Assembly (NCBI GenBank): GCA_045541455.1
Contig: JAZQJA010000013.1
Location: 1-31,261, forward strand
Reading direction: 5' to 3'
Source: RGIG9041 sp045541455
GTDB taxonomy: Bacteria > Bacillota > Clostridia > Oscillospirales > QAKW01
Length of the DNA stretch: 31,261 nt
Every line of letters starts with the position of its first letter. Position 1 is the stretch's first letter. The translations under genes and the position numbers were made by a program. Under the pieces are notes generated by a model. The model had not been told where the DNA came from, made no database searches, and was given only the letters and a program-made list of their open reading frames with translations. Positions 6,499 through 14,002 of this stretch are shown piece after piece.

Positions 6499-7254
6499 TT
6501 ATATATTTTCTGAAGATTTCCGAATTTCCATTGGCGTTTTTTGTGTAAATTTGTAAAGCAATTTTCTAAAATATGAGGTTGAACTGAATTCTAAACTGTC
6601 GCTAATTTCCTCGACGGATTTATTGGTTGTTGTAAGCATAACTACCGCCTTTTCACAACGGATTTTTTGAATTAATTCGTTAGGTGTAAAGTCGCTTTCT
6701 TTTTTAAAAATATTGTATAATCCGGATTCGCTTAGCAAGCAGTGCTTGGCTATATCCGATACCTTACAGCTTGTGTTTTCTAAAACATATTTTTCGGCTT
6801 TTTCCAAAATATGTTTTTTAGAATTATGTACTTTATATTCTAACAAAGGAATAAGCGAGGCTAAAATAGAATAAAATTCCCCTAAAATAAAACTGTCGGT
6901 TTTTATTTCGGTGGGAATTTTTTTAATTCTCGCCTTTAAAATCTCATCCATATTTATTTTTTGTAAAAGAAATTCTTTATTGCCACTCTCGGGAAAAAAA
7001 TGAAAGCCAAGAGATAAAAAGCGTATTTCATCTTCCGAATACCAATATGATTGATAGGGCAAGCCTTCGGGAATGTAGAAAAAATCCCCTGCCTTAATGT
7101 TTATGGTAATATCGTTTGAAACAATTTTGCTGCTGCCTCTTTCCATATATGCCAAATAATGATATGGAGAGCCTTTGCGGTTGTCGCTGTATTTGTACCT
7201 CTTTAAAATAAAAAAATTAAAATTAAAATTATTGGATAAAATTATATCTTTCAT
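6499..7254 (-). CDS. AraC-family transcriptional regulator
   Basis: 251 residues. Residues 1-100 form a cupin-like sensor domain (YHYLAYMERGSSKIVSNDITINIKAGDFFYIPEG). Residues about 148-247 are an AraC DNA-binding domain (VSDIAKHCLLSESGLYNIFKKESDFTPNELI, then VEEISDSLEFSSTSYFRKLLYKFTQKTPMEIRK). It is AT-rich like the host, unlike the AraC fusion of cassette B. It diverges from a dehydrogenase gene across a 125-bp intergenic region, the usual layout for a sugar-responsive activator of the neighbouring operon. Two of the genes it probably controlled are now broken, so its present role is doubtful. Confidence 0.9.
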   Translation of the reverse strand: MKDIILSNNFNFNFFILKRYKYSDNRKGSPYHYLAYMERGSSKIVSNDITINIKAGDFFYIPEGLPYQSYWYSEDEIRFLSLGFHFFPESGNKEFLLQKINMDEILKARIKKIPTEIKTDSFILGEFYSILASLIPLLEYKVHNSKKHILEKAEKYVLENTSCKVSDIAKHCLLSESGLYNIFKKESDFTPNELIQKIRCEKAVVMLTTTNKSVEEISDSLEFSSTSYFRKLLYKFTQKTPMEIRKSSENI

Positions 7255-7379
7255 TGCATTAGCTCCGGAATAATTGTAGGATTTTACCTCTTTTTATACA
7301 GAATAACATATTTTGGTGCGCTTTTCAATACTTTATACTTTAATTGAGGTATTTATACTCAGAAAGGATATGATGATTA

Positions 7380-8396
7380 ATGGATTCAAGAAATATCGTG
7401 TTCGTAAGAGAAAATGTTGCAAAACTCATAAGCGAACCTGTTAGAAAGCCAAGTGCCAATGAAGTTATTGTAAAACTTGCAGTTTCAACTATCAGCAGTG
7501 GCACCGAGAGAGCTAATCTCACAGGCAGTAAAACAGTTAGTTGGACAACAAAAGAACTTGAAAAAGCAATATTCCCTAGAAGACAGGGTTATAGTTCTGC
7601 CGGTGTTATAACAGAAGTTGGAAGTAATGTTACTGACTATAAAGTTGGTGACAGAGTAGCAACTTGGTGGGGCATTCATAATGAATACCTAACAATCAAC
7701 CGAGAGAATATTTTTAAAATTGATGATGTTAGTTTTGAAGATGCAGCAATTTTCCATATTGCTACATTCCCATTAGCAGCAATTAGAAAGTGTCGTCTTG
7801 AAATAGGCGAAAGCGCAATCGTTATGGGAATGGGCGTTTTGGGGCTTGTGGGACTTAAACTTTTAAAAGCGGCAGGTGCTACACCTATTATCGCAGTAGA
7901 CCCAAATCCTGAAAAACGTCAAAAGGCAATGAAATGTGGAGCAGATTACGCACTTGATCCTTTTGAAGAGGATTTTGCTCAAAAAGCAAAAGAAATAACA
8001 AATGGCGGCGCTAATGTTGGAATTGAGGTTACCGGCATAGGCACAGGTCTTGACGGAATACTTGATTGTATGGCACTTAAAGGTAGAGTCGCACTACTGG
8101 GTTGCACAAGAAACAGTGATTTCACTATTGATTATTATAGAAAAGTCCATGGTCCTGGAATAACTATTGTAGGAGCACATACAAATGCGCGTCCCTTAAG
8201 TGAGTCTTCTAACGGCTGGTGGACACAACGTGATGATATCAACACACTTTATAAACTTGTTAAATCCGGAAGGTTTCAACTTGCAGATATGGTGGATGAG
8301 GTTCATTCACCAAGTGAATCAACAGAGATTTATACAAGGCTTGCAACTGAAAAAACATTTCCCATTATTCAATTTGATTGGAGAACATTAAAATGA
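7380..8396 (+). CDS. Medium-chain dehydrogenase/reductase, zinc-alcohol-dehydrogenase-like
   Basis: 338 residues: GroES-like domain (about 20-125), then a Rossmann domain with GMGVLG at 150-155 and an acidic residue (D174) at the end of the next strand, suggesting NAD. The usual catalytic zinc residues are not evident: the place of the first Cys is held by SSGTER (39-44), and no GHE motif follows. This variant is typical of MDR proteins near inositol- or sugar-acid-type Gfo/Idh/MocA genes. AAAGGA lies 11 nt before ATG 7380. Its TGA overlaps the ATG of the next (broken) gene, so they formed one operon. It is probably an oxidoreductase of sugar catabolism; substrate unknown. It appears intact. 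Confidence 0.85.
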   Translation: MDSRNIVFVRENVAKLISEPVRKPSANEVIVKLAVSTISSGTERANLTGSKTVSWTTKELEKAIFPRRQGYSSAGVITEVGSNVTDYKVGDRVATWWGIHNEYLTINRENIFKIDDVSFEDAAIFHIATFPLAAIRKCRLEIGESAIVMGMGVLGLVGLKLLKAAGATPIIAVDPNPEKRQKAMKCGADYALDPFEEDFAQKAKEITNGGANVGIEVTGIGTGLDGILDCMALKGRVALLGCTRNSDFTIDYYRKVHGPGITIVGAHTNARPLSESSNGWWTQRDDINTLYKLVKSGRFQLADMVDEVHSPSESTEIYTRLATEKTFPIIQFDWRTLK

Positions 8397-8619
8397 GAAA
8401 GATAAAAATTGCTCAGATAGGTATCAATACTTACAGCCATTCAAATGAAATTTTCGACAGTATTTACAAGCAATCAGATATATTTGAAGTTGTCGGTTAC
8501 GTTTTACTATGATGAAATCCTTTGCCGAATATGTTAGCGGTGAAAAAAGCAACCCTTATTCACTTGATTATTAATTAGAATTATATAAAACAATTTTGAA
8601 ATGCTGTGGTGAAGTTTAA
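8393..8619 (+). pseudogene. Gfo/Idh/MocA oxidoreductase, internally deleted
   Basis: The frame begins MRKIKIAQIGINTYSHSNEIFDSIYK, the N-terminal nucleotide-binding strand of a Gfo/Idh/MocA dehydrogenase, and stops after about 39 codons (VVGYVLL). Without a gap the sequence then resumes with the family's C-terminal end: MKSFAEYVSGEKSNPYSLDY, a TAA in place of a sense codon, then LELYKTILKCCGEV. About 250-300 central codons are missing, and a nonsense change lies in the remnant. Its ATG overlaps the stop of the dehydrogenase upstream. Confidence 0.8.
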
Positions 8620-8896
8620 ATGAAAGCAATACTTGTAAATGATGACAAATCTTTAAGATGGGATAATGTACCTGACACTGTTTTAGGGAATGACGATTGT
8701 CTTATTAAAATTGAAGCAGCCGCACTAAACAGAGCAGATTATAGCAGACCTTGTTAAAAACGTATGGCCAAAGGTTGAGAGCGGAGAGGTAAAGCCCACA
8801 ATTTACATGGTTTTACCTATAACCGAGGCAGAAGCTGCCCACGATATTCTCTATAAAGGACAAAATGTAGGCAAGGTAGTTCTCACAGTAGATTAA
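8620..8896 (+). pseudogene. Quinone-oxidoreductase-like MDR gene, internally deleted
   Basis: It starts MKAILVNDDKSLRWDNVPDTV and LIKIEAAALNRADYSR, the N-terminus of a quinone reductase-like MDR protein, then stops out of frame. In another frame it continues as IADLVKNVWPKVESGEVKPT and AEAAHDILYKGQNVGKVVLTVD, the C-terminus of the same family. The central part is deleted with a frameshift. Its stop is only a few bases from the cassette junction. With the previous pseudogene it shows two independent deletions in one operon. Confidence 0.8.
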
Positions 8897-8918
8897 TGGG
8901 TCCTAAGTTGACATACTC

Positions 8919-9039
8919 AGAAGGGTTTATAATGGGTCTTGGTGCAAAGATGTTCACCATAGCAGGTTCGGTTATTGTTTATGGCACGGTGGCGAGTGTA
9001 ATTTATGGGATTATTTATTGGATTACTACATTATTTTAA
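8919..9039 (+). repeat. spoVAC 3'-end direct repeat, copy 4
   Basis: 121 bp, open to TAA. It is the most divergent copy: mostly synonymous changes relative to copy 1, plus Pro to Ser (CCG/TCG) and Val to Ile. It is preceded by GGTCCTAAGTTGACATACTC, a variant of the junction before copies 2 and 3. Under a simple integration model the most distal copy would be the oldest. Confidence 0.92.
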
Positions 9040-9076
9040 CACAAAAGGCTTGATCAATCGGTCGAGCCTTTTGTGT
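9039..9076. terminator. Hairpin after repeat copy 4
   Basis: ACACAAAAGGCTTGA pairs with TCGAGCCTTTTGTGT across an 8-nt loop, 14 of 15 pairs matched. It corresponds in place and core sequence to the hairpin between spoVAC and the XRE gene at 3165, but without the palindromic repeat in front of it. Confidence 0.8.
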
Positions 9077-9144
9077 TAAAAGTAAAACAGCTCCTCAAAT
9101 TTTTCATCTAATGCGATGCACAGGATCAATGCCGGTTTTGCAGT
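9076..9144 (-). pseudogene. Fragment of an XRE regulator C-terminus
   Basis: Minus-strand frame reading TAKPALILCIALDEKFEELFYF and stop, against TAKLALILCVALDKKFEELFYF in the intact regulator at 3199-3405. The rest of the gene is missing; unrelated sequence follows from about 9145. It shows that a cassette resembling A once lay after copy 4. Confidence 0.85.
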
Positions 9145-9333
9145 ATCTATGATACTCTTGGTAAACAACATTCTTGCGCATGTTCGCAGCATCCCTTTGT
9201 CATATGAACGCAGTCTTATTTTTACAAATCACATCATAATACAAACAAATTATTTTTTTTAGTATTTTTCTAAAAATAATTATAAAAATAAATATAGATG
9301 AAAATAAAAATGCAAATATGAAAAGAGGGTTAT
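9145..9333 (+). promoter_or_regulatory. Upstream region of relocated spoVAD, possible SigG promoter
   Basis: AT-rich and without genes. CATCATA at 9232-9238 fits the SigG -10 pattern CATnnTA, and a partial -35 (GCAGT, 9210-9214) lies 17 nt upstream. Since terminators now separate spoVAD from spoVAC, a local promoter is expected; the hexamer match alone is weak evidence. Confidence 0.3.
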
Positions 9334-10344
9334 ATGGGTAATAAAATAGGAAAAAGAACTTTAGAATTTAACAATGGAATTTACATTCAGAGTTACGGTA
9401 ATGTTGTAGGTAAATTTGAAGGCGAAGGTCCACTGTCAAAGTGCTTTGATATGATTATTAATGATGAGTATTTTGGTGAAAAAACTTATGAAAAAGCTGA
9501 AACAAAATTACAAAAAACTGCATTATCATCTGCTTTGCAAAAAGGATTATTAAATATTAGTCAACTAGACTTAATAGCATCAGGAGATTTGCTTAATCAA
9601 TGTATATCATCTAGTTATAGTGTTAGGGATAATGATATACCTTTTGTTGGATTATTCGGTGCATGTTCGACAATGGCGTTATCAACTATAATAGCATCTA
9701 TGTCAGTAGAGTGCGGATATTCAAATTTAGCCGCCGGTGTTACCTCATCACATTTTTGTAGTGCTGAACGTCAATTTCGGCAGCCTCTTGAGTATGGTGG
9801 ACAACGCCCTCCCAGTTCACAAAGAACTGTAACAGCAGGTGCGGCAGTAATTGTAGGTAACAATAAAACAAAAGCCAAAATTTCAAAAATTACTTTTGGC
9901 AGTGTAATTGATTTTTTGATTACAGATGCAAATAATATGGGAGCGGCAATGGCGCCTGCAGCAGTTGATACAATGTCAAATTTCTTTCTGGATACAAATA
10001 CAAATCCCTCTGATTATGATTTGATTTTGACGGGTGATCTAGGATATGTGGGGTCCTCTTTATTTAAAGACATGATTAAAGAAAAAGGTTACTCCATGGG
10101 TCGAGAGTATAACGATTGTGGAAATATGATTTTTGATGCAAATAAACAAGATACTCATTCAGGTGGTTCGGGATGCGGATGTAGTGGTGCAGTTTTAACA
10201 GGTTTTGTATTACCTAAGATTAGTAGCGGTGAACTAAAAAATGTATTATTTATGTCTACAGGGGCATTAATGAGTCCGACGTCTTCAATGCAAGGTGATA
10301 GTATCCCTTCAGTTGCACATCTTATAAATATAGTGGGTGAATAA
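9334..10344 (+). CDS. spoVAD: Stage V sporulation protein AD
   Basis: 336 residues, full length. Soluble, thiolase-fold protein on the spore inner membrane that binds dipicolinic acid and is essential for its uptake by the SpoVA channel. Typical features: GKRTLEFNNGIYIQSYGNVVGKFEGEGPL at the N-terminus, VGLFGACSTMALSTII with Cys111 at the thiolase nucleophile position, and AERQFRQPLEYGGQRPPSSQRTVTAGAA. GAGGG lies only 4 nt before ATG 9334, a short spacing. spoVAE follows after 2 nt. It is separated from spoVAC by the 6-kb island, which contains terminators, so it needs its own promoter or read-through. Confidence 0.96.
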   Translation: MGNKIGKRTLEFNNGIYIQSYGNVVGKFEGEGPLSKCFDMIINDEYFGEKTYEKAETKLQKTALSSALQKGLLNISQLDLIASGDLLNQCISSSYSVRDNDIPFVGLFGACSTMALSTIIASMSVECGYSNLAAGVTSSHFCSAERQFRQPLEYGGQRPPSSQRTVTAGAAVIVGNNKTKAKISKITFGSVIDFLITDANNMGAAMAPAAVDTMSNFFLDTNTNPSDYDLILTGDLGYVGSSLFKDMIKEKGYSMGREYNDCGNMIFDANKQDTHSGGSGCGCSGAVLTGFVLPKISSGELKNVLFMSTGALMSPTSSMQGDSIPSVAHLINIVGE

Positions 10345-10346
10345 TA

Positions 10347-10700
10347 ATGCAGTATTTAAATGCTTTTATAGTTGGAGGTATTATTTGTGTTATTGCACAA
10401 ATTCTTATTGATAAAACAAAATTGACACCGGCAAGAATTGTTGTACTATTTGTAACTTCAGGTGTTTTATTAACAGCAGTTGGAATTTACGAACCATTAG
10501 TTAAGTTTGCAGGTGCCGGAGCTACCGTTCCTATTATTGGTTTTGGCTATTCTCTTGCAAAAGGGGTTGAAACTGCAATTAAGGAAATAGGCTTTTTAGG
10601 TATTTTTACAGGAGGTATAACCGCTACAGCGGGAGGAATAACAGCTGCAATTGTATTTGGCTATATATTTTCTTTGTTTTCTAATCCTAAAATGAAATAA
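10347..10700 (+). CDS. spoVAE: Stage V sporulation protein AE
   Basis: 117 residues, usual length. Integral membrane subunit of the SpoVA dipicolinate channel, homologous to SpoVAC (same PF03862 family): VGGIICVIAQILID parallels VGGLICVIGQIIRE in SpoVAC, and KFAGAGATVPIIGFGYSLAKG parallels KFAGAGSIIPITGFANSIVSS. It starts 2 nt after spoVAD and must be co-translated with it. A perfect hairpin overlapping its stop closes the operon. Confidence 0.95.
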   Translation: MQYLNAFIVGGIICVIAQILIDKTKLTPARIVVLFVTSGVLLTAVGIYEPLVKFAGAGATVPIIGFGYSLAKGVETAIKEIGFLGIFTGGITATAGGITAAIVFGYIFSLFSNPKMK

Positions 10701-10730
10701 AGGTTTGAAGTAAAACTTCAAACCTTTATT
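10696..10730. terminator. Convergent terminator between spoVAE and the ABC operon
   Basis: AATAAAGGTTTGAAG, loop TAAAA, CTTCAAACCTTTATT: a perfect 15-bp stem. The spoVAE stop lies in the left arm and the minus-strand operon ends 3 bp to the right. Confidence 0.9.
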
Positions 10731-10732
10731 AA

Positions 10733-12136
10733 TTATCGGCTTTTGCGAATTTTATTGATAATTATTGCAAGTGCTAATACTGTTATAGGGATTAATATTA
10801 CCATTAAGATAAACATAACTGTTGTTGCGCTTTTAGGAACAGCAACACTTGTTGTATACATATTTTTTGAGTGAACACTAATAGAACTATCTTTATCACA
10901 TAACCATGCAACTGCATTAGTAAATAAATCATAATTTGCCCCTGCCACTGTGTTGTTGATATTTGAATCAAGAAATTGTGATGTTGAGAATATAACAGCT
11001 TTTGTTTTATCCATTGTTGCTGTCGTTGCAAAAGTAAACGGGCCATCAATATCTTCATCGGTTTTGTTGAGATTTTTGCTGTTTATATCTATTTTTGAAT
11101 AAGATGTTTCACTTGAATAAATAAATTCATTAAGTTCAACATTTTCATTTTCATAATCTTTAACTGTCATCCCCTGTGCAAGAGGGAAGAGGATATTTAA
11201 GTTTTGTTCTATGATAGGATCGATTATTTCGTGTGTATTTACTTGAGGATAAATAAAATAGGGATATTTTGCAATGTGATTATTTCCATTACTTTCTAAA
11301 ACAATTCCTTCATTAACTTTCAAATTGTAATATTCTATTATTTTATTGAAATAATAGAGTTTGCTGTCGTTATAATCAGTTGTTATAAGTATTTTTCCGC
11401 CTTCTTCAAGATATGTTTTTAGCATATTATACTCATTTTCAGATATATCCCTACTTGGTGAAATCAGTAAAACAGCATCAGCATCCTGTGGGATAGAGTT
11501 AAACTTTGGCAGAGAAATAGAAACAATTTCAAAATTTTGATTTTCCAGCATATTTGTTAATTGCGTAGGCAATGTTTGTTCTGAGTGACCCTCTATTATA
11601 TATAGCTTTGGTAAGTATTTACTGGTTACATAATCAAGTGCTCCCGTAAGAAGAGTTTCACCATTAAAAATATCGTAATAGCCATAATAGGCATACTCAT
11701 CATTTGATGCTTGATATATGTCATAGTAGTTAATAACTTTACTTCTTTCTTCACTTTCTACGATTAAACTGTTATCTGAAACGGCTAGATCTGTATACTG
11801 GTTTGAAAAGTTGGGATAAATTGATGTATCTTTTACTGAAATATTAATTTTATCGTTTATTGACGCATAACGCTTTAAAAGCTCGGTGATATTTTCATCA
11901 CCGATGCCACCGGCACATAAGTGATAAATTGTAATTTGCTTATCAATTTTCTTTATAATTTCAACTGTCTGTTTTGATAATGTGAACAGTTTTTCTTTTG
12001 TTGTATCAATTCGAGTATAGCTAGAAGGTAAAATATTGACTAATACATTAATTAAAATTACTATAATAGTAGTGATTGTAATAAAGAAAGACAGTTTTGC
12101 CCCTGTTTTGAAAATTATATTGTTTTTTGATTTCAT
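10733..12136 (-). CDS. GldG-like ABC transporter auxiliary protein
   Basis: 467 residues: one N-terminal membrane span (after GAKLSFFITITTIIVILINVLVNILP), a large extracytoplasmic region with ABC-auxiliary (PF09822, GldG/DUF-type) features such as LYIIEGHSEQTLPTQLTNMLE and DAVLLISPSRDISENEYNMLKTYLEEGGKILITTDY, and a C-terminal span ending in a basic tail. ATG 12136 is chosen because GGAGG lies 8 nt upstream and the ATG overlaps the permease stop (TAATG); a GTG at 12145 would sit within the ribosome site. It is the last gene of the operon. In Bacteroidetes the relatives serve gliding; in Firmicutes the role is unknown. Confidence 0.85.
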   Translation of the reverse strand: MKSKNNIIFKTGAKLSFFITITTIIVILINVLVNILPSSYTRIDTTKEKLFTLSKQTVEIIKKIDKQITIYHLCAGGIGDENITELLKRYASINDKINISVKDTSIYPNFSNQYTDLAVSDNSLIVESEERSKVINYYDIYQASNDEYAYYGYYDIFNGETLLTGALDYVTSKYLPKLYIIEGHSEQTLPTQLTNMLENQNFEIVSISLPKFNSIPQDADAVLLISPSRDISENEYNMLKTYLEEGGKILITTDYNDSKLYYFNKIIEYYNLKVNEGIVLESNGNNHIAKYPYFIYPQVNTHEIIDPIIEQNLNILFPLAQGMTVKDYENENVELNEFIYSSETSYSKIDINSKNLNKTDEDIDGPFTFATTATMDKTKAVIFSTSQFLDSNINNTVAGANYDLFTNAVAWLCDKDSSISVHSKNMYTTSVAVPKSATTVMFILMVILIPITVLALAIIINKIRKSR

Positions 12137-12999
12137 TAACTCCACCTCCGTTTTTCAAAAGCCTGTACGGTGAAGAAAACAAATAGAGTAGTAAGTGAAA
12201 TATAATATACAATTGCAGTAATATCGAAAATTCCATTTACAAAATAGTACAAGTAATCAAAAAGCGATATTGAGTTTAATACTTTTTGTATGGCTCCCTC
12301 TAATAAGGTTGGATAAAAAATATAAATCAAAGTATCTATTGATAGTAAAATAGTTGCGATGATCATTCCAAATGAAACTTTTTTTGTAAATAAACCAAAT
12401 AATATCGATATTATAATTGATATTATACCTATGGCAGCGAACGAGGCAAACGCCGTTGTAGAAATTCCATTTGCGATTGTTGGTGATAAGTATGCAATAA
12501 ATATTATTACAAATGTAATAGATGCTGCAACAAATTGATTATCCGACAAAGATGATATAAATATTCCTATTGAAATTAAACAAATACCTAAAAGGTAAAA
12601 ACCCATAATTGTTGAATAGCACGTTAATAGAGATATTGTTCCAAATAAGGATAGAATCAGCGGATAGATAGATATTATTATAAGCGGTATAAACAGTAAT
12701 GTTACTAAAGCAGCAAATTTACCTATAATAATTTGTGTTGATTTTAGAGGAAGCGAATATAATAATTTATCAGTTTTTTGGCGGCGTTCTTCTGCAATAA
12801 TATGCATAGTAATTATAGGAACTATTATTAGATATATAAAATTTAAGTTATAAATTATGTATTCGAATTTTGGACTTTGATTTAAGAAGTTTATATACCA
12901 AGAGTAAATACCGGTGGCAAGAAGTATAAAGGAAATAAAAATATATCCAAGATATGACGTGAAATAAGATTTCATTTCGCGCTTATAAATCGATTTCAT
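12136..12999 (-). CDS. ABC-2-type transporter permease (GldF-like)
   Basis: About 287 residues with six membrane spans, starting MKSIYKREMKSYFTSYLGYIFISFILLATGIYSWYINFLN, the typical GldF/ABC-2 opening. The conserved IVPIITMHIIAEERRQKTDKLLYSLPLKSTQIIIGKFAA motif follows the second span. ATG 12999 is preferred over the longer frame to 13035, because GGTGAT lies upstream and the overlap with the ATPase gene then shrinks to 17 nt. It forms the membrane part of the GldA-F-G-like complex. Substrate unknown. Confidence 0.85.
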   Translation of the reverse strand: MKSIYKREMKSYFTSYLGYIFISFILLATGIYSWYINFLNQSPKFEYIIYNLNFIYLIIVPIITMHIIAEERRQKTDKLLYSLPLKSTQIIIGKFAALVTLLFIPLIIISIYPLILSLFGTISLLTCYSTIMGFYLLGICLISIGIFISSLSDNQFVAASITFVIIFIAYLSPTIANGISTTAFASFAAIGIISIIISILFGLFTKKVSFGMIIATILLSIDTLIYIFYPTLLEGAIQKVLNSISLFDYLYYFVNGIFDITAIVYYISLTTLFVFFTVQAFEKRRWS

Positions 13000-13972
13000 T
13001 TTTATCACCGCTTTCTTTAACAATATAAGGATCACTGTATTCTTGTTTTAAAGTGAGTTTGGCAAATACTTCTTCTAAAGTTGCTGTTTTTGCAGTCATT
13101 TCAACAATGGGTGCTTTTAAGTCTGAAAATTTAAAAAACAATTTTTCTCTAAAATCTTGTTGTCCCATGTTTATATTTACTGTAATATATCCATCATTTT
13201 CTTTGATGTTGTCAATTTTAAGAGTTTCATCTATACTCTCGATTGACTCAATTAATAAGTTCATATCATCAAACTTTGCTGTTATACATAAAATATTATT
13301 TTCATATAAAGATTCTATTAAATTTTCAGATGTATCCGAAGCAACAAGTTTTCCATTTGAAATGACCAGTATTTCATCACAAATGTTTGAAATTTCTGAA
13401 AGAATGTGACTTGACAATATCACAGTGCTTTCTTTAGTAAGTGAACGAATTAAATTTCTGATTTCAGTTATTTGATTTGGGTCCAAACCAACAGTGGGTT
13501 CGTCGAGAATTATGTATTCCGGTTTTCCTAAAATTGCCTGAGCAATTCCAACTCGTTGACAATAACCTTTTGAAAGAAATTTGATTAATCTGTCTTTTAC
13601 ATTTTCAATGCCGGTAACTGCCATAACTTCGCTAATTTCTTGGCTTATTTTTGATTTTGAAAGACCTTTCGCCATAGCAACGAATTTCAAATATTCTTCA
13701 ACTGTCATATTGCTATATAATGGAGGAGTTTCTGGTAAGTACCCCAAAAGTTGTTTAGCTTTAACAGCATCTTTTAATATATCAAACCCATTAACTAAAA
13801 CTCTTCCGTCGGTCGCAGCTAAACATCCTGTAATTATGTTAAGAGTTGTTGTTTTTCCTGCACCGTTAGGCCCTAATAAGCCGTATATTTTTCTCGGCAT
13901 TAAATTGATATTTAAATTTGAAACAGCTGTCCTGTTACCGTAATTTTTAGAAACGTTTATTATTTCAATCAA
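12983..13972 (-). CDS. ABC transporter ATP-binding protein (GldA-like)
   Basis: 329 residues. Walker A GPNGAGKTT (34-42), a signature with one change (LSKGYCQR, 133-140), Walker B YIILDEP (153-159) and the switch His in SSHILSEI. The stretch after about 215 is the extra C-terminal domain common in ABC-2 exporters of this type. Start TTG 13972 has AGGAGG 8 nt upstream. It is the first gene of a three-gene operon with permease and auxiliary protein, behind the promoter at 14003-14031. Probably an exporter or a mechanical type of ABC-2 complex; the cargo is not known. Confidence 0.92.
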   Translation of the reverse strand: MIEIINVSKNYGNRTAVSNLNINLMPRKIYGLLGPNGAGKTTTLNIITGCLAATDGRVLVNGFDILKDAVKAKQLLGYLPETPPLYSNMTVEEYLKFVAMAKGLSKSKISQEISEVMAVTGIENVKDRLIKFLSKGYCQRVGIAQAILGKPEYIILDEPTVGLDPNQITEIRNLIRSLTKESTVILSSHILSEISNICDEILVISNGKLVASDTSENLIESLYENNILCITAKFDDMNLLIESIESIDETLKIDNIKENDGYITVNINMGQQDFREKLFFKFSDLKAPIVEMTAKTATLEEVFAKLTLKQEYSDPYIVKESGDKNEIDL

Positions 13973-14002
13973 ATTATAACCTCCTAAATCATATTAAAAC
14001 TT

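Larger units (their letters stand above)
6454..8918. mobile_element. Putative spoVAC-targeted cassette C (AraC regulator and decayed catabolic operon)
   Basis: Segment between copies 3 and 4. A hairpin follows the stop of copy 3, then a minus-strand AraC regulator, a divergent dehydrogenase and two truncated genes. The right end, GGTCCTAAGTTGACATACTC, is a variant of the cassette A and B junction. The last pseudogene stops only a few bases before this junction. No recombinase is present. Mobility is inferred. Confidence 0.5.

Noticed and set aside
2913..9039. The four repeats considered as a CRISPR array or as integron attC sites
   Set aside because: Repeats are 121 bp, coding, and separated by 1-2.5 kb of genes; they lack the short spacers of CRISPR and the imperfect palindromic fold of attC.
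10733..13972. GldA-F-G-like genes as evidence of gliding motility
   Set aside because: Homologous ABC-2 sets with an auxiliary protein occur in many non-gliding Firmicutes, and no other gliding genes are present.
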